Source of the DNA: Aquimarina acroporae
GTDB taxonomy: Bacteria; Bacteroidota; Bacteroidia; Flavobacteriales; Flavobacteriaceae
Direction: 5' to 3'
DNA: 64,000 bases
Assembly: GCF_023195925.1 (NCBI RefSeq)
Contig: NZ_JALPRE010000015.1
Coordinates: 1-64,000 of the forward strand
The notes under the pieces are model-generated. The model made no database searches. It had not been told where the DNA came from and was given only the letters and a program-made list of their open reading frames with translations. Of the stretch, positions 9,401-16,697 are shown in pieces. Every line of letters starts with the position of its first letter. Position 1 is the first letter of the stretch. Both the position numbers and the translations under genes were made by a program.

Positions 9401-11981
9401 GTTGTTATTTTCAACCGATAAAAATACATATACAGTTGGTGAAAATGCAGTGATTACATTTCCTTCGGGAGAAGGAGGTAGAGCACTAGTTAGTGTGGAG
9501 AACGGCACAGAGGTGTTGTCATCTCAATGGGTAACTCCACAAAAAGGAGAGACAAAATTCGAATTGCCTATAATCGATTTGTATACACCCAATGTATACA
9601 TTAACATCACACTATTACAACCACATGCCAGTACAGCAAATGATTTACCTATACGTTTGTATGGAGTGGTTCCTATCTCGGTAGAAGACCCAAATACCAA
9701 GGTACAACCTAAATTAAATATGCCTGATGTATTGAGACCAGAAGAAACAATATCGGTTAAGGTGGGCGAAGAAAATGGAAAAGCAATGACCTATTCGATA
9801 GCTATTGTAGATGAAGGGTTGTTAGATCTTACTAGATTTAAAACTCCAAATCCATGGAATAGCTTTTATGCCCGAGAAGCTCTTGGAGTAAAAACCTGGG
9901 ATATTTATGATGAGGTGTTAGGAGCATATGGCGGTAGTATCAGTCAGATATTTAGTATTGGAGGTGATGCCGAAGCTGGAGGTAGTAAATCGAAGAAAGC
10001 CAATAGGTTTAAACCTATGGTGGTATATGATGGACCATACGAATTGAAAGCAGGAGAAACGAAAACGCATAAAATTAAAATTCCGAAATATGTGGGATCT
10101 GTGCGTACCATGGTTGTAGCTGCAGATGCACAAAAAGCAGCATACGGAAGCACAGATAAAACTACACCGGTGCGTAAACCGTTAATGGTGTTAACTTCGA
10201 TACCTAGAAAAATTACTCCGGGAGAAAAAGTAACCATTCCTGTTACTGTATTTGCGATGGAAAAAAAGGTAAAGAATGTAAACGTTACCTTAAAACCAAA
10301 CAAAGGGTTTACCGTAGTAGGAGATGCCCAAAAACAACTTTCGTTCCCGCAACCCGATGAGAAAATGGCTTATTTTGATATTGAAGTGCTAGAAGGAGCA
10401 TCAATAACAGAAATAGAGGTGATCGCTTCAGGAAATGGAGAAAAGGCATCATACAAAGTACCTATAGATATTGTTAATCCGAACCCTAAAACGACCGAAG
10501 TTACCTCGGTGATTTTAGAACCAAATGGCGAGCAGGAAGTTAGCTTTAATGCCTTTGGAATTGAAGGTAGCAATACTGCTACCATTGAGCTATCATCGTT
10601 ACCACCAATGAATTTTGAGAGTAGATTAGGGTATCTGATTCGATACCCTCACGGTTGTGTCGAGCAAACTACTTCAGCGGCGTTTCCTCAGCTATATTTG
10701 GGAGATGTTTTTGATCTTTCTTCAGAAAAGAAGAATAAAATTCAAAAGAATGTAGAAGCAGCCATCTATAAATTAAAACGATTTATACAACCTAATGGAG
10801 GAATGTCATATTGGCCGGGATATTCTAACCCTAATGATTGGGGTACCACCTATGCCGGGCATTTCCTTTTAGAAGCTAATAAGAAAGGGTATGTATTACC
10901 GATCGGATTTAAAAGTAATTGGATCAATTATCAGCAGCAACAAGCCAAACGATGGAGAAATGGAAGCAACCATTTGGCACAAGCATATCGATTATATACC
11001 TTGGCACTAGCAGGAAGCCCAGATTTATCGTCGATGAACAGGTTGCGGGAAACATCAAACTTATCTAATGATGCCAAATTAAGGTTGGCAGCAGCATACG
11101 GTTTGGTAGGCCAAAAAAGTGCAGCCAATCAATTACTTGGCCTTGCCAATATAGATTTCCCATCTAAACGATATAACTATTATACCTATGGTTCTACCAA
11201 TCGAAATAGAGCAATGGCTTTAGAGACTTTGGTAGCTCTTGATCAAAAAGCAAAAGCGCAGAAAGTAGCTGTAGCTCTGGCCAAAGAATTATCTTCCAAA
11301 AGCTGGATGAGTACACAGACTACTTCTTATGCTTTAATGGCTATGGCAAAATATGCAACATATGTGGGAGGAAAAGGCGTGAATGTAAGCTATGTTTTAA
11401 ATGGAAAATCGTTAACCGCTAACACCCAAAAAACCTTGGGAAGTTCAGGTGATCAAGGTATAAAGAAAGAAAATGTTCTAAAGCTTAAAAACAATAAAGA
11501 CAATACTATTTTTGTGCAAATCGCAACCAGCGGTATTCTTCCTGTGGGAGAAGAGAAAGTGATTCAAAGTAATCTTAGGGCTGCGGTAGACTATAAAAAT
11601 AGGGATGGAAGAATAATAGATCCTACGCAACTAACTCAGGGTACCGACTTTGTTGCAGAAGTAACCATTACCAATACAACTGGTTCAAAACTAAAAGATG
11701 TTGCGTTAAGTGAAATCTTCCCTTCAGGTTGGGAAATTGTGAATACTAGATTTACAGATTTTGGATCTTTTAGAGCAAACAAAGTTACTCATACCGATAT
11801 TCGAGATGATCGCGTGAACTTCTATTTTGATCTTAAAGCACGTGAAAGTAAGACGGTAACAATTTTATTAAATGCTTCGTATTTAGGAAAGTATTATTTA
11901 CCTGGTATACAATGCGAGGCTATGTATGATAATGACTATTTGGTAAGAACCAAAGGTAAATGGGTTGAGGTGGTTAAATAG
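6456..11981 (+). CDS. Alpha-2-macroglobulin family lipoprotein with intact thioester
   Basis: This is a giant (1841 aa) bacterial alpha-2-macroglobulin of the YfhM type, a proposed periplasmic protease trap. A lipobox ends LIFSC (about Cys19). MG-like beta domains fill the first 1,200 residues. The segment GVRLQRGIKGFIFGERGVWRPGD marks the MG2/MG3 region, and AIVDEGLLDLTRFKTPNPW marks the A2M core. The thioester motif YPHGCVEQT is complete (Cys1401, Gln1404) and is followed by a helical thioester domain (GGMSYWPG, NDWGTTYAGHFLLEA). An acidic Tyr/Asp-rich stretch lies near residues 465-495. In many bacteria the gene is next to pbpC (PBP1C), but here pbpC lies 7 kb downstream. The GNAT gene starts 8 bases after the stop. 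Confidence 0.95.
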   Translation: MRLSKILLGILAVTLIFSCKKKDEAAMAVSNASELSKYHEYISDISSGVISVHDQVFVVLQTPIEGWSDNQELSKDLLSVSPRVRGKVIAVNNRTISFQPEETFEADTQYTFTLDLDEIIDDLKENLDDEFVFGVKTIKQQFSIITDNLQSYSKDWQYIDGTLTTSDQLSLEKAKQLVTASQKGNALSVKFGESIEKSRQFSFRIDSIQRFEDDSTIEVKWSGKSFDIDTEGAEEFTIPGKNNFSVINISVANVDNQYVEINFSDPLKKNQNFNGLVTIGSQKKLKYTVNGNVLKVYPRNELKGSQEVTIFEGIQSTDNYRLKNTYTENISFQQAKPEIRLLQSGVILPTSNNLKFNFEAINLRAVEVQVIKVYQNNVLQFLQNNNLDGSSNIRSVARPIAKKLINLQENASLNLSRWNAFAIDLNELINPDPGAIYRIELNYRKQYSLYKCEGEAADDTPIEELTDNYDEEEESSFWDTSQYYYDDYYDYNWQERDNPCSTSYFRDKKLSANILASNLGVVVKKGLNHSYMVTVNDIVTTNPLSNVKVTFYNYQQQEMGVATTDAEGMTGFDADRPAYFAIASSGKQQTYVKLNDGNALSVSKFDVAGVRLQRGIKGFIFGERGVWRPGDTLFLSFMLNDNANKLPQGHPVKFELRDPYGKVTHQETKTQGINNFYKFVVNTSDEAPTGNWLAKVMVGGASFTKSLKIETIKPNRLKIKTTFEDEVLEANKSVTGNLEALWLHGAVAKNLQADINARFNATKTSFKKFPGYDFDDPTRRFRTEEQQVFQGKISGEGKASFSLKPKLQNKAPGMLKAAFITKVYENGGDFSTDVITKNYSPYNTYLGLSAPKGDKARGMLLTDTKHNFDVVSVDAKGNPKAVKNLEVYVYKVNWRWWWDTSEDNLSEYNRGSYHNEVFKTKVNTGANGKANFTFELKYPEWGRYLVRVVDPNGGHATGKTIYIDWPGWAGKSRKNDPSAATMLLFSTDKNTYTVGENAVITFPSGEGGRALVSVENGTEVLSSQWVTPQKGETKFELPIIDLYTPNVYINITLLQPHASTANDLPIRLYGVVPISVEDPNTKVQPKLNMPDVLRPEETISVKVGEENGKAMTYSIAIVDEGLLDLTRFKTPNPWNSFYAREALGVKTWDIYDEVLGAYGGSISQIFSIGGDAEAGGSKSKKANRFKPMVVYDGPYELKAGETKTHKIKIPKYVGSVRTMVVAADAQKAAYGSTDKTTPVRKPLMVLTSIPRKITPGEKVTIPVTVFAMEKKVKNVNVTLKPNKGFTVVGDAQKQLSFPQPDEKMAYFDIEVLEGASITEIEVIASGNGEKASYKVPIDIVNPNPKTTEVTSVILEPNGEQEVSFNAFGIEGSNTATIELSSLPPMNFESRLGYLIRYPHGCVEQTTSAAFPQLYLGDVFDLSSEKKNKIQKNVEAAIYKLKRFIQPNGGMSYWPGYSNPNDWGTTYAGHFLLEANKKGYVLPIGFKSNWINYQQQQAKRWRNGSNHLAQAYRLYTLALAGSPDLSSMNRLRETSNLSNDAKLRLAAAYGLVGQKSAANQLLGLANIDFPSKRYNYYTYGSTNRNRAMALETLVALDQKAKAQKVAVALAKELSSKSWMSTQTTSYALMAMAKYATYVGGKGVNVSYVLNGKSLTANTQKTLGSSGDQGIKKENVLKLKNNKDNTIFVQIATSGILPVGEEKVIQSNLRAAVDYKNRDGRIIDPTQLTQGTDFVAEVTITNTTGSKLKDVALSEIFPSGWEIVNTRFTDFGSFRANKVTHTDIRDDRVNFYFDLKARESKTVTILLNASYLGKYYLPGIQCEAMYDNDYLVRTKGKWVEVVK

Positions 11982-11989
11982 CTGTTACC

Positions 11990-12382
11990 ATGAAAAAATA
12001 TATTGTATCCTCAGATAACATACCAAAGGCATCAGAACTACTACAATTGTTTGAACAAACAACATGGGCAAAAAATAGAACCTTAATAGGTGTCGAGTTT
12101 TTATTGAGCAATTGTAATAATTATGTTGTAGTTCGAGATGTAGATCATAAATTAATAGGTTTTGGAAGAGCTATTTCTGATGGTGTATATCGTGCTATGC
12201 TAGACGATATTGTTGTAGACCAGGAGTATCGTAAACAGGGTATTGGAAAAATAATCGTTGAAGAACTTTTAGTTCAACTAGCAGAGGTAGAACAGGTGTT
12301 TTTGAATACGAAACCAGAATTACAAGAATTTTATACCCTTTTTGGTTTTGAAAAATGCAAAGCCTTTACTATGAGTTTGTAA
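11990..12382 (+). CDS. GNAT family N-acetyltransferase
   Basis: A short (130 aa) GNAT protein. The acetyl-CoA pyrophosphate loop is seen in DDIVVDQEYRKQGIGKIIVEELL (motif A, RKQGIG), preceded by the GFGRAISDGVYRA strand and followed by the FYTLFGFEKCKAF motif B end. The substrate is unknown. It begins 8 bases after the macroglobulin gene, so it is probably co-transcribed, although a functional link is not evident. Confidence 0.9.
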   Translation: MKKYIVSSDNIPKASELLQLFEQTTWAKNRTLIGVEFLLSNCNNYVVVRDVDHKLIGFGRAISDGVYRAMLDDIVVDQEYRKQGIGKIIVEELLVQLAEVEQVFLNTKPELQEFYTLFGFEKCKAFTMSL

Positions 12383-12464
12383 AAAAGATCGTTTTTTTAA
12401 GATTAAAATAACAAGGGATATCGTTTTTTTCCATACCATTGCTAAAAGGTAATTTATCAATAGC

Positions 12465-13226
12465 ATGAAGTATTTTATACACTTTTCTGTAGTCATCTTT
12501 TTGATTTTAAGCTCTTCTTGCAAACAACAGCCAATATCGGTTAGCAAGGTCACAACGGCACAAAAGAAAATAGATTCAACTCTGGCAGAGAACAAAGCCA
12601 TAGATTCGTTTATTGCTCCTTATCGCGATCATTTAAATAAGACGTTGGATTCTGTCTTGTGTATTGCAGTAAAAGATCACACAAAAAAAGGAGGATTAGA
12701 AAGTACATTAGGCAATTTAATTGCAGATATTTCTTTGCTTCAAACATCTTCGGTTTTCAAGAAAAAATACAGCAAGGATATAGATTTTGTTTTACTAAAT
12801 CATGGAGGACTACGTGCTCCTATTTTAGAAGGACCCGTCACTGCAAGAACCGCTTTTGAGGTGATGCCCTTTGAAAATGAATTGGTCGTAGCAGAACTAT
12901 CTTTTGAAAAAGTAAAAGAGCTCACAGTGTATTTGGCACAAAAACAGCGAGCACATCCTATTAGTAATCTTCAGCTAACACTTGATAAAACAACTAAAAA
13001 AGCTAAAAATATAAAGGTTGATAAAAAACCTTTGGATCAAGGCAGATCATACTTTGTGTTGACAACAGACTACCTCCAGCAAGGTGGCGATAGTATGAAT
13101 TTTTTTAAAGACCCTATCGCACTGTATAAAACTGATTATAAATTGCGCAATGCGATGATAGATTATTTTAAATCGGTAGATACTCTTAATACAGCTTTAG
13201 ATAAAAGAATGTACTATGCAGAATAG
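12465..13226 (+). CDS. 5'-nucleotidase C-terminal-domain lipoprotein
   Basis: A 253-aa lipoprotein (lipobox LILSSSC) matching the C-terminal, substrate-binding domain of UshA-type 5'-nucleotidases: a GGLESTLGNLIAD segment, FVLLNHGGLRAPILEGPVT, FEVMPFENELVV and a YFVLTTDYLQQGGDSM end. It lacks the metallophosphatase domain, which is encoded by the next gene; the two overlap by 11 bases. Together they probably make a two-subunit nucleotidase, with the C-terminal part encoded first. Periplasmic nucleotide hydrolysis is inferred from the family. Confidence 0.9.
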   Translation: MKYFIHFSVVIFLILSSSCKQQPISVSKVTTAQKKIDSTLAENKAIDSFIAPYRDHLNKTLDSVLCIAVKDHTKKGGLESTLGNLIADISLLQTSSVFKKKYSKDIDFVLLNHGGLRAPILEGPVTARTAFEVMPFENELVVAELSFEKVKELTVYLAQKQRAHPISNLQLTLDKTTKKAKNIKVDKKPLDQGRSYFVLTTDYLQQGGDSMNFFKDPIALYKTDYKLRNAMIDYFKSVDTLNTALDKRMYYAE

Positions 13227-14133
13227 AAGAAAATTTTTACAGCAAATGGCTTCTGCTACTGCATTTGCCAGCTTAGGAGGTTTTGGATTAACCTCATGCA
13301 CAAAATCGGTAACAAAAAGAATTACGATTTTGCATACCAATGATGTACATAGTCAAATAGATCCATTACCTGGGAATCACTATAAATACCCTGGTTTAGG
13401 TGGCTTTGCACGAAGAGCCTCTATTATAGAAAGTATTCGAAAAGAAAATCCAAATACATTGCTATTGGATGCAGGAGATATCTTTCAAGGAACACCCTAT
13501 TTCAATTTTTATGGAGGTGAAATAGAGTTTAAACTGATGTCTAAACTGAACTATGATTTGGCAACCATCGGGAATCATGATTTTGATAATGGTATAGATG
13601 GATTGCTTTCACAAATGCCTAATGCGACTTTCGAGTTTGTATCGGCAAACTATGATTTTAAGAATACGGTATTAGATAGTTTTGTGAAACCTTATAAGGT
13701 TTTGGAGAAGGATGGAGTAAAGATTGGTGTTTTTGGGTTAGGAATTAAACTTGAAGGGTTAGTAAGCAAAAACTTATATAAAGAAACTCAATATCATGAT
13801 CCTGTAGAAATAGCTCAGGATATGAGTCGAATTTTGAAGGAAGAAGAACAGTGTGATATAGTCATTTGTTTATCTCATATCGGTTATGATTATAGGAAGA
13901 ATCCCGATAAGGTTTCTGATGTTAATCTAGCTAAGCGTACAAAGGATATCGACTTAATCATTGGGGGCCATACTCATACATTATTAGCAAAACCTGTAGT
14001 TTTTGATAACGCAGTTGGAGAAAAAGTGCTTGTTAATCAGTGTGGTAAGAGTGGAGTTTATATGGGGCAAGTTGACTTTTACCTAGATAACAATGGAGAT
14101 AAAACTACAAAAGGTAAAACTATTGTAGTTTAA
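13216..14133 (+). CDS. Metallophosphatase (5'-nucleotidase N-terminal domain)
   Basis: A 305-aa calcineurin-like phosphoesterase. All metal-site blocks are visible: ILHTNDVHSQ, LLLDAGDIFQG, ATIGNHDFDNG, CLSHIGYD and IGGHTHT. The N-terminus has a twin-arginine-like signal (NRRKFLQQMASATAFASLGGFGLTSC), possibly also a lipobox at LTSC. It starts inside the upstream gene (11-base overlap), so the two are translationally coupled. It is the catalytic half of a UshA-type nucleotidase, partnered with the upstream product. Confidence 0.92.
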   Translation: MQNRRKFLQQMASATAFASLGGFGLTSCTKSVTKRITILHTNDVHSQIDPLPGNHYKYPGLGGFARRASIIESIRKENPNTLLLDAGDIFQGTPYFNFYGGEIEFKLMSKLNYDLATIGNHDFDNGIDGLLSQMPNATFEFVSANYDFKNTVLDSFVKPYKVLEKDGVKIGVFGLGIKLEGLVSKNLYKETQYHDPVEIAQDMSRILKEEEQCDIVICLSHIGYDYRKNPDKVSDVNLAKRTKDIDLIIGGHTHTLLAKPVVFDNAVGEKVLVNQCGKSGVYMGQVDFYLDNNGDKTTKGKTIVV

Positions 14134-14180
14134 AAGGCCTTTTGCTCAAAGCAATTTAATACACATCAATACTTTATCAG

Positions 14181-14480
14181 ATGATCCTTGAAAAAGCAGT
14201 TTTAAATATTAAACCAGGGCAAAGTGAAGTCTTTGAATTAGCTTTTGGGGAAGCCCAAAAAATAATTGTTGCTATGAAAGGATATATCAACCATGATTTA
14301 CTTAAATGTGTTGAGAAATCAGACACCTACCTATTACTGGTGCAATGGGAAACTATTGAGGATCATGAAATAGGGTTTAGAGAATCACAGCAATATCAAG
14401 AATGGAAAAAACTGTTGCATCATTTTTATGAGCCTTTTCCAATAGTATTACATTATACATCAATAGTAGCTACATCTTAA
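14181..14480 (+). CDS. ABM-type (antibiotic biosynthesis monooxygenase fold) protein
   Basis: A 99-aa dimeric alpha-beta barrel protein: LNIKPGQSEVFELAFGEAQKI, a GYINHDLLKC strand, and YLLLVQWETIEDHEIGFRESQQYQEWKKLLHHFY, which is the characteristic end. Members are cofactor-free monooxygenases, heme-degrading proteins or simple small-molecule binders. The AraC gene starts 1 base after its stop codon, so the pair is one transcription unit. Confidence 0.85.
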   Translation: MILEKAVLNIKPGQSEVFELAFGEAQKIIVAMKGYINHDLLKCVEKSDTYLLLVQWETIEDHEIGFRESQQYQEWKKLLHHFYEPFPIVLHYTSIVATS

Positions 14481-14481
14481 T

Positions 14482-15336
14482 ATGCCTCGTACTATTTTTG
14501 AAAATATTGTTATTCAAAGATTTGAAAAGGTTACAAGACTAGAGTTTTGTAAATATATGCCTATCCGGTTTTTTGAAATTCTGTTTATAGAAGAAGGCTC
14601 TGGTAAATTGGTAATTAACAATCATAAAGTTACCTATGGTGAAAATCAAATATTTATTTTAATTCCTAACGACAAGTACAATTTTGAAATTGAAACGCCT
14701 ACAACCGTTTCTGCGATTAAGTTTCTCTATAGTTTTTTTAATAATTCCTCTTTAGATGAGAACCACTCGCAACGAAAAGAATGGTTCAAAAAAATAGAAA
14801 CTATTTTACACAGTGCTAATAGGACATCTCATATTGAAGTAAAATCAAAAACTGACGAAATTAGTATTTACTCATTATTTACCGTATTACTCAATGAGTA
14901 TAATGATGAACATCTAAAAAGTGAAGTTATTTTAAAATCCACTTTACATACCATTCTACATATTATTTCCAGAAATGTGACCTTTGCCTCTTCTACGGTT
15001 TCAGATTCTAAAATTCAGGATATTATTAATTATATTCATTTTCATATTCATGATATAGAAAAACTATCTAAAAAAACATTATCAAGTAAATTTCATATAT
15101 CAGAGAATTACATAAGCCAGTACTTCAAGAATAAAATGGGTATTGGATTAAAAAAGTATATACTCACCTATAAAATAAAACTGGCTCAGACGCGCCTTAG
15201 ATATACCGATTCAACAGTTACCGAGATTGCCCATGAATTGGGTTTTACAGACAGTAGTCATCTAGATAAAACCTTTGTTACTTACGAAGGAATAACTGCT
15301 GGTGAATATAAAACTAGATTGAAACATCCAGTTTAA
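14482..15336 (+). CDS. AraC family transcriptional regulator with cupin sensor
   Basis: A 284-aa AraC regulator. Residues about 25-95 form a cupin-like ligand domain (FFEILFIEEGSGKLVINNHK, ENQIFILIPND). The last 100 residues hold the two helix-turn-helix motifs (KTLSSKFHISENYISQYFKNKMG and TVTEIAHELGFTDSSHLDKTF). The position between the ABM gene (1-base gap) and the NTF2/crotonase pair makes it the likely local regulator of both. Confidence 0.92.
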   Translation: MPRTIFENIVIQRFEKVTRLEFCKYMPIRFFEILFIEEGSGKLVINNHKVTYGENQIFILIPNDKYNFEIETPTTVSAIKFLYSFFNNSSLDENHSQRKEWFKKIETILHSANRTSHIEVKSKTDEISIYSLFTVLLNEYNDEHLKSEVILKSTLHTILHIISRNVTFASSTVSDSKIQDIINYIHFHIHDIEKLSKKTLSSKFHISENYISQYFKNKMGIGLKKYILTYKIKLAQTRLRYTDSTVTEIAHELGFTDSSHLDKTFVTYEGITAGEYKTRLKHPV

Positions 15337-15368
15337 ACCAATTATCCTCTTTTTTTACTAAATCCTCA

Positions 15369-15390
15369 TTTTTTCTTACCAAAATGTAGG
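15369..15390 (+). promoter_or_regulatory. Candidate regulator site (T6-C-TAC-A4-TGTAGG motif)
   Basis: Bases 15369-15390 read TTTTTTC, TTACC, AAAATGTAGG and lie 14 bases upstream of the -7 element of the NTF2/crotonase unit. Similar sequences occur in two copies before pbpC (19006-19032, 19080-19106) and upstream of the TPR-AraC/sdh region (46380-46401). This may be a shared regulator site or only AT-rich coincidence. Confidence 0.25.
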
Positions 15391-15403
15391 TGTGTCTTAA
15401 GAA

Positions 15404-15411
15404 TAACTTTG
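15404..15411 (+). promoter_or_regulatory. Promoter -7 element TAACTTTG
   Basis: TAACTTTG fits the Bacteroidota -7 consensus TAnnTTTG exactly and lies 28 bases before the ATG of the NTF2-like gene, giving a leader of about 20 bases. A clear -33 TTG/TTTG is missing, which would suit an activator-dependent promoter. Confidence 0.5.
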
Positions 15412-15438
15412 CACTGTAAAGTTCAATAAACACCTATT

Positions 15439-15774
15439 ATGAGTAATTCACAGGAAGTATTCGAAAGCCATATGAAGGCTGTCAATACACTTAATCCTTC
15501 TGTAGTAATAAAGGATTATGATCGCGACGCCATATTTGTTACACCAGAACAAACGTATAGAGGAAGTCGTGAAATTTTAGGTTTCTATAAAGAGTTTCTT
15601 CCAAAATTTGAAGGTTTTGAGTTTAAAACCATTAAACAAGAAACCAATGATAGTATTGTCTATTTCGTATGGAATGGACAAAACAAACACATCAATGTAC
15701 AGTTAGCCGCAGATACTTATATCATTGAAAACGGTAAGATAAAACAACACACATTCGCAGGAATCATAAACTAA
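15439..15774 (+). CDS. NTF2-like (SnoaL-type) small protein
   Basis: A 111-aa protein with the cone-shaped NTF2/SnoaL fold pattern: an N-terminal helix (SQEVFESHMKAVNTLNPSVVIKDY), then DRDAIFVTPEQTYRGSREILGFYKEF, and a final strand with a HTFAGII end. Such proteins bind or isomerise small molecules. It is 11 bases upstream of the crotonase gene, and the two share the promoter at 15404. Confidence 0.85.
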   Translation: MSNSQEVFESHMKAVNTLNPSVVIKDYDRDAIFVTPEQTYRGSREILGFYKEFLPKFEGFEFKTIKQETNDSIVYFVWNGQNKHINVQLAADTYIIENGKIKQHTFAGIIN

Positions 15775-15785
15775 ATACATAAATT

Positions 15786-16631
15786 ATGGATTATAAAAAT
15801 TTTCAAACATTCAGCGCAGAACAAAAGGGAGGAATTTTATATGTAACTATTAATTTTGGCCCGGTCAACGTTCAAGGTCAAGAAATGTTGGCAGACTTAA
15901 GTAGTCTATGCTTACGATTAGAACGAGATAGAAGTGTTAAAGTAGTTGTTTTTCAATCCTCAAATGATGGGTACTGGGTATGTCACTACGACACCAATTT
16001 ATTGAGAGATATGTCTCAAGAAGCAGTTCCAAGAAATGAAGTAAAACTACTGGATCTTCAAGCAGTTTTAGAAAGATTAAGTAATGTGCCACAAGCTACC
16101 ATCGCAAAAATTGAGGGCTTTGCCAGAGGTGGAGGTCATGAAATGGCATTGGCTCTTGACATGCGTTTTGCAGCCCGAGGAAAAGCTAAATTCATGCAAA
16201 TGGAAGTAGGTATGGGAATCTTACCATGTGGAGGAGGTGCTTCACGTATGGCTAGACAAGCAGGTTTAGGTAAGGCTTTGGAAATTATTCTCGGAGCTAG
16301 AGATTGGGATGCAGATGAAGCTGAGAAATTCGGAACGGTAAATAAAGCGCTGGATCCCGATGAGATAGGGGCATATGTTGATGCATTGGCAGAACGTATT
16401 GCAAAATTTCCTGCAGAATCCATTGAAGCTTGTAAACGAGCTGTATACGCTTCGATAGATTTACCTATTGCAGAAGCTTTAACCGAAGAGGCTTACCAAT
16501 TGTATCAGGCAACAAGTAAAACACCCGCGATTAAACGTTTTACAGTAGCAGATGAAAATGGGGCACAATTTGATCATAATAATCAAAAGAATTGGGAAAG
16601 TATGTTGATTGACATTCAGGAAATCAATTAA
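15786..16631 (+). CDS. Divergent enoyl-CoA hydratase/isomerase (crotonase) family protein
   Basis: A 281-aa crotonase-superfamily enzyme. Conserved parts are the GFARGGGHEMALALDMRFAA core and the QMEVGMGILPCGGGASRMAR loop, with Glu residues at both positions where enoyl-CoA hydratase carries its catalytic pair. The first oxyanion-hole loop is atypical: WVCHYDTNLL replaces the usual CAGAD-like motif, as in a crotonase subgroup with a (F/V)xxHxD loop. The substrate is unknown. It ends a two-gene unit with the NTF2-like protein, with a terminator 20 bases downstream. Confidence 0.85.
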   Translation: MDYKNFQTFSAEQKGGILYVTINFGPVNVQGQEMLADLSSLCLRLERDRSVKVVVFQSSNDGYWVCHYDTNLLRDMSQEAVPRNEVKLLDLQAVLERLSNVPQATIAKIEGFARGGGHEMALALDMRFAARGKAKFMQMEVGMGILPCGGGASRMARQAGLGKALEIILGARDWDADEAEKFGTVNKALDPDEIGAYVDALAERIAKFPAESIEACKRAVYASIDLPIAEALTEEAYQLYQATSKTPAIKRFTVADENGAQFDHNNQKNWESMLIDIQEIN

Positions 16632-16650
16632 AAGAAAATAAGTCTTTTAA

Positions 16651-16681
16651 AAGGGTGTTCTTACAAGAATACCCTTTTTTA
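16651..16681 (+). terminator. Rho-independent terminator after the crotonase gene
   Basis: GGGTGTTCT pairs with AGAATACCC (one wobble), with a short loop and seven T residues. It also lies just downstream of the convergent kinase gene stop (16698), so it may serve both strands. Confidence 0.75.
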
Positions 16682-16697
16682 ATGATGCTTCAAAATG

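Noticed and set aside
9944..10303. 119-codon minus-strand frame inside the macroglobulin gene
   Set aside because: It lies wholly antisense to a strongly supported gene, with no promoter or recognisable motifs.
14132..14143. AAAAGGCCTTTT palindrome after the metallophosphatase gene as a terminator
   Set aside because: There is no loop and no T-tract, so a hairpin cannot form well.
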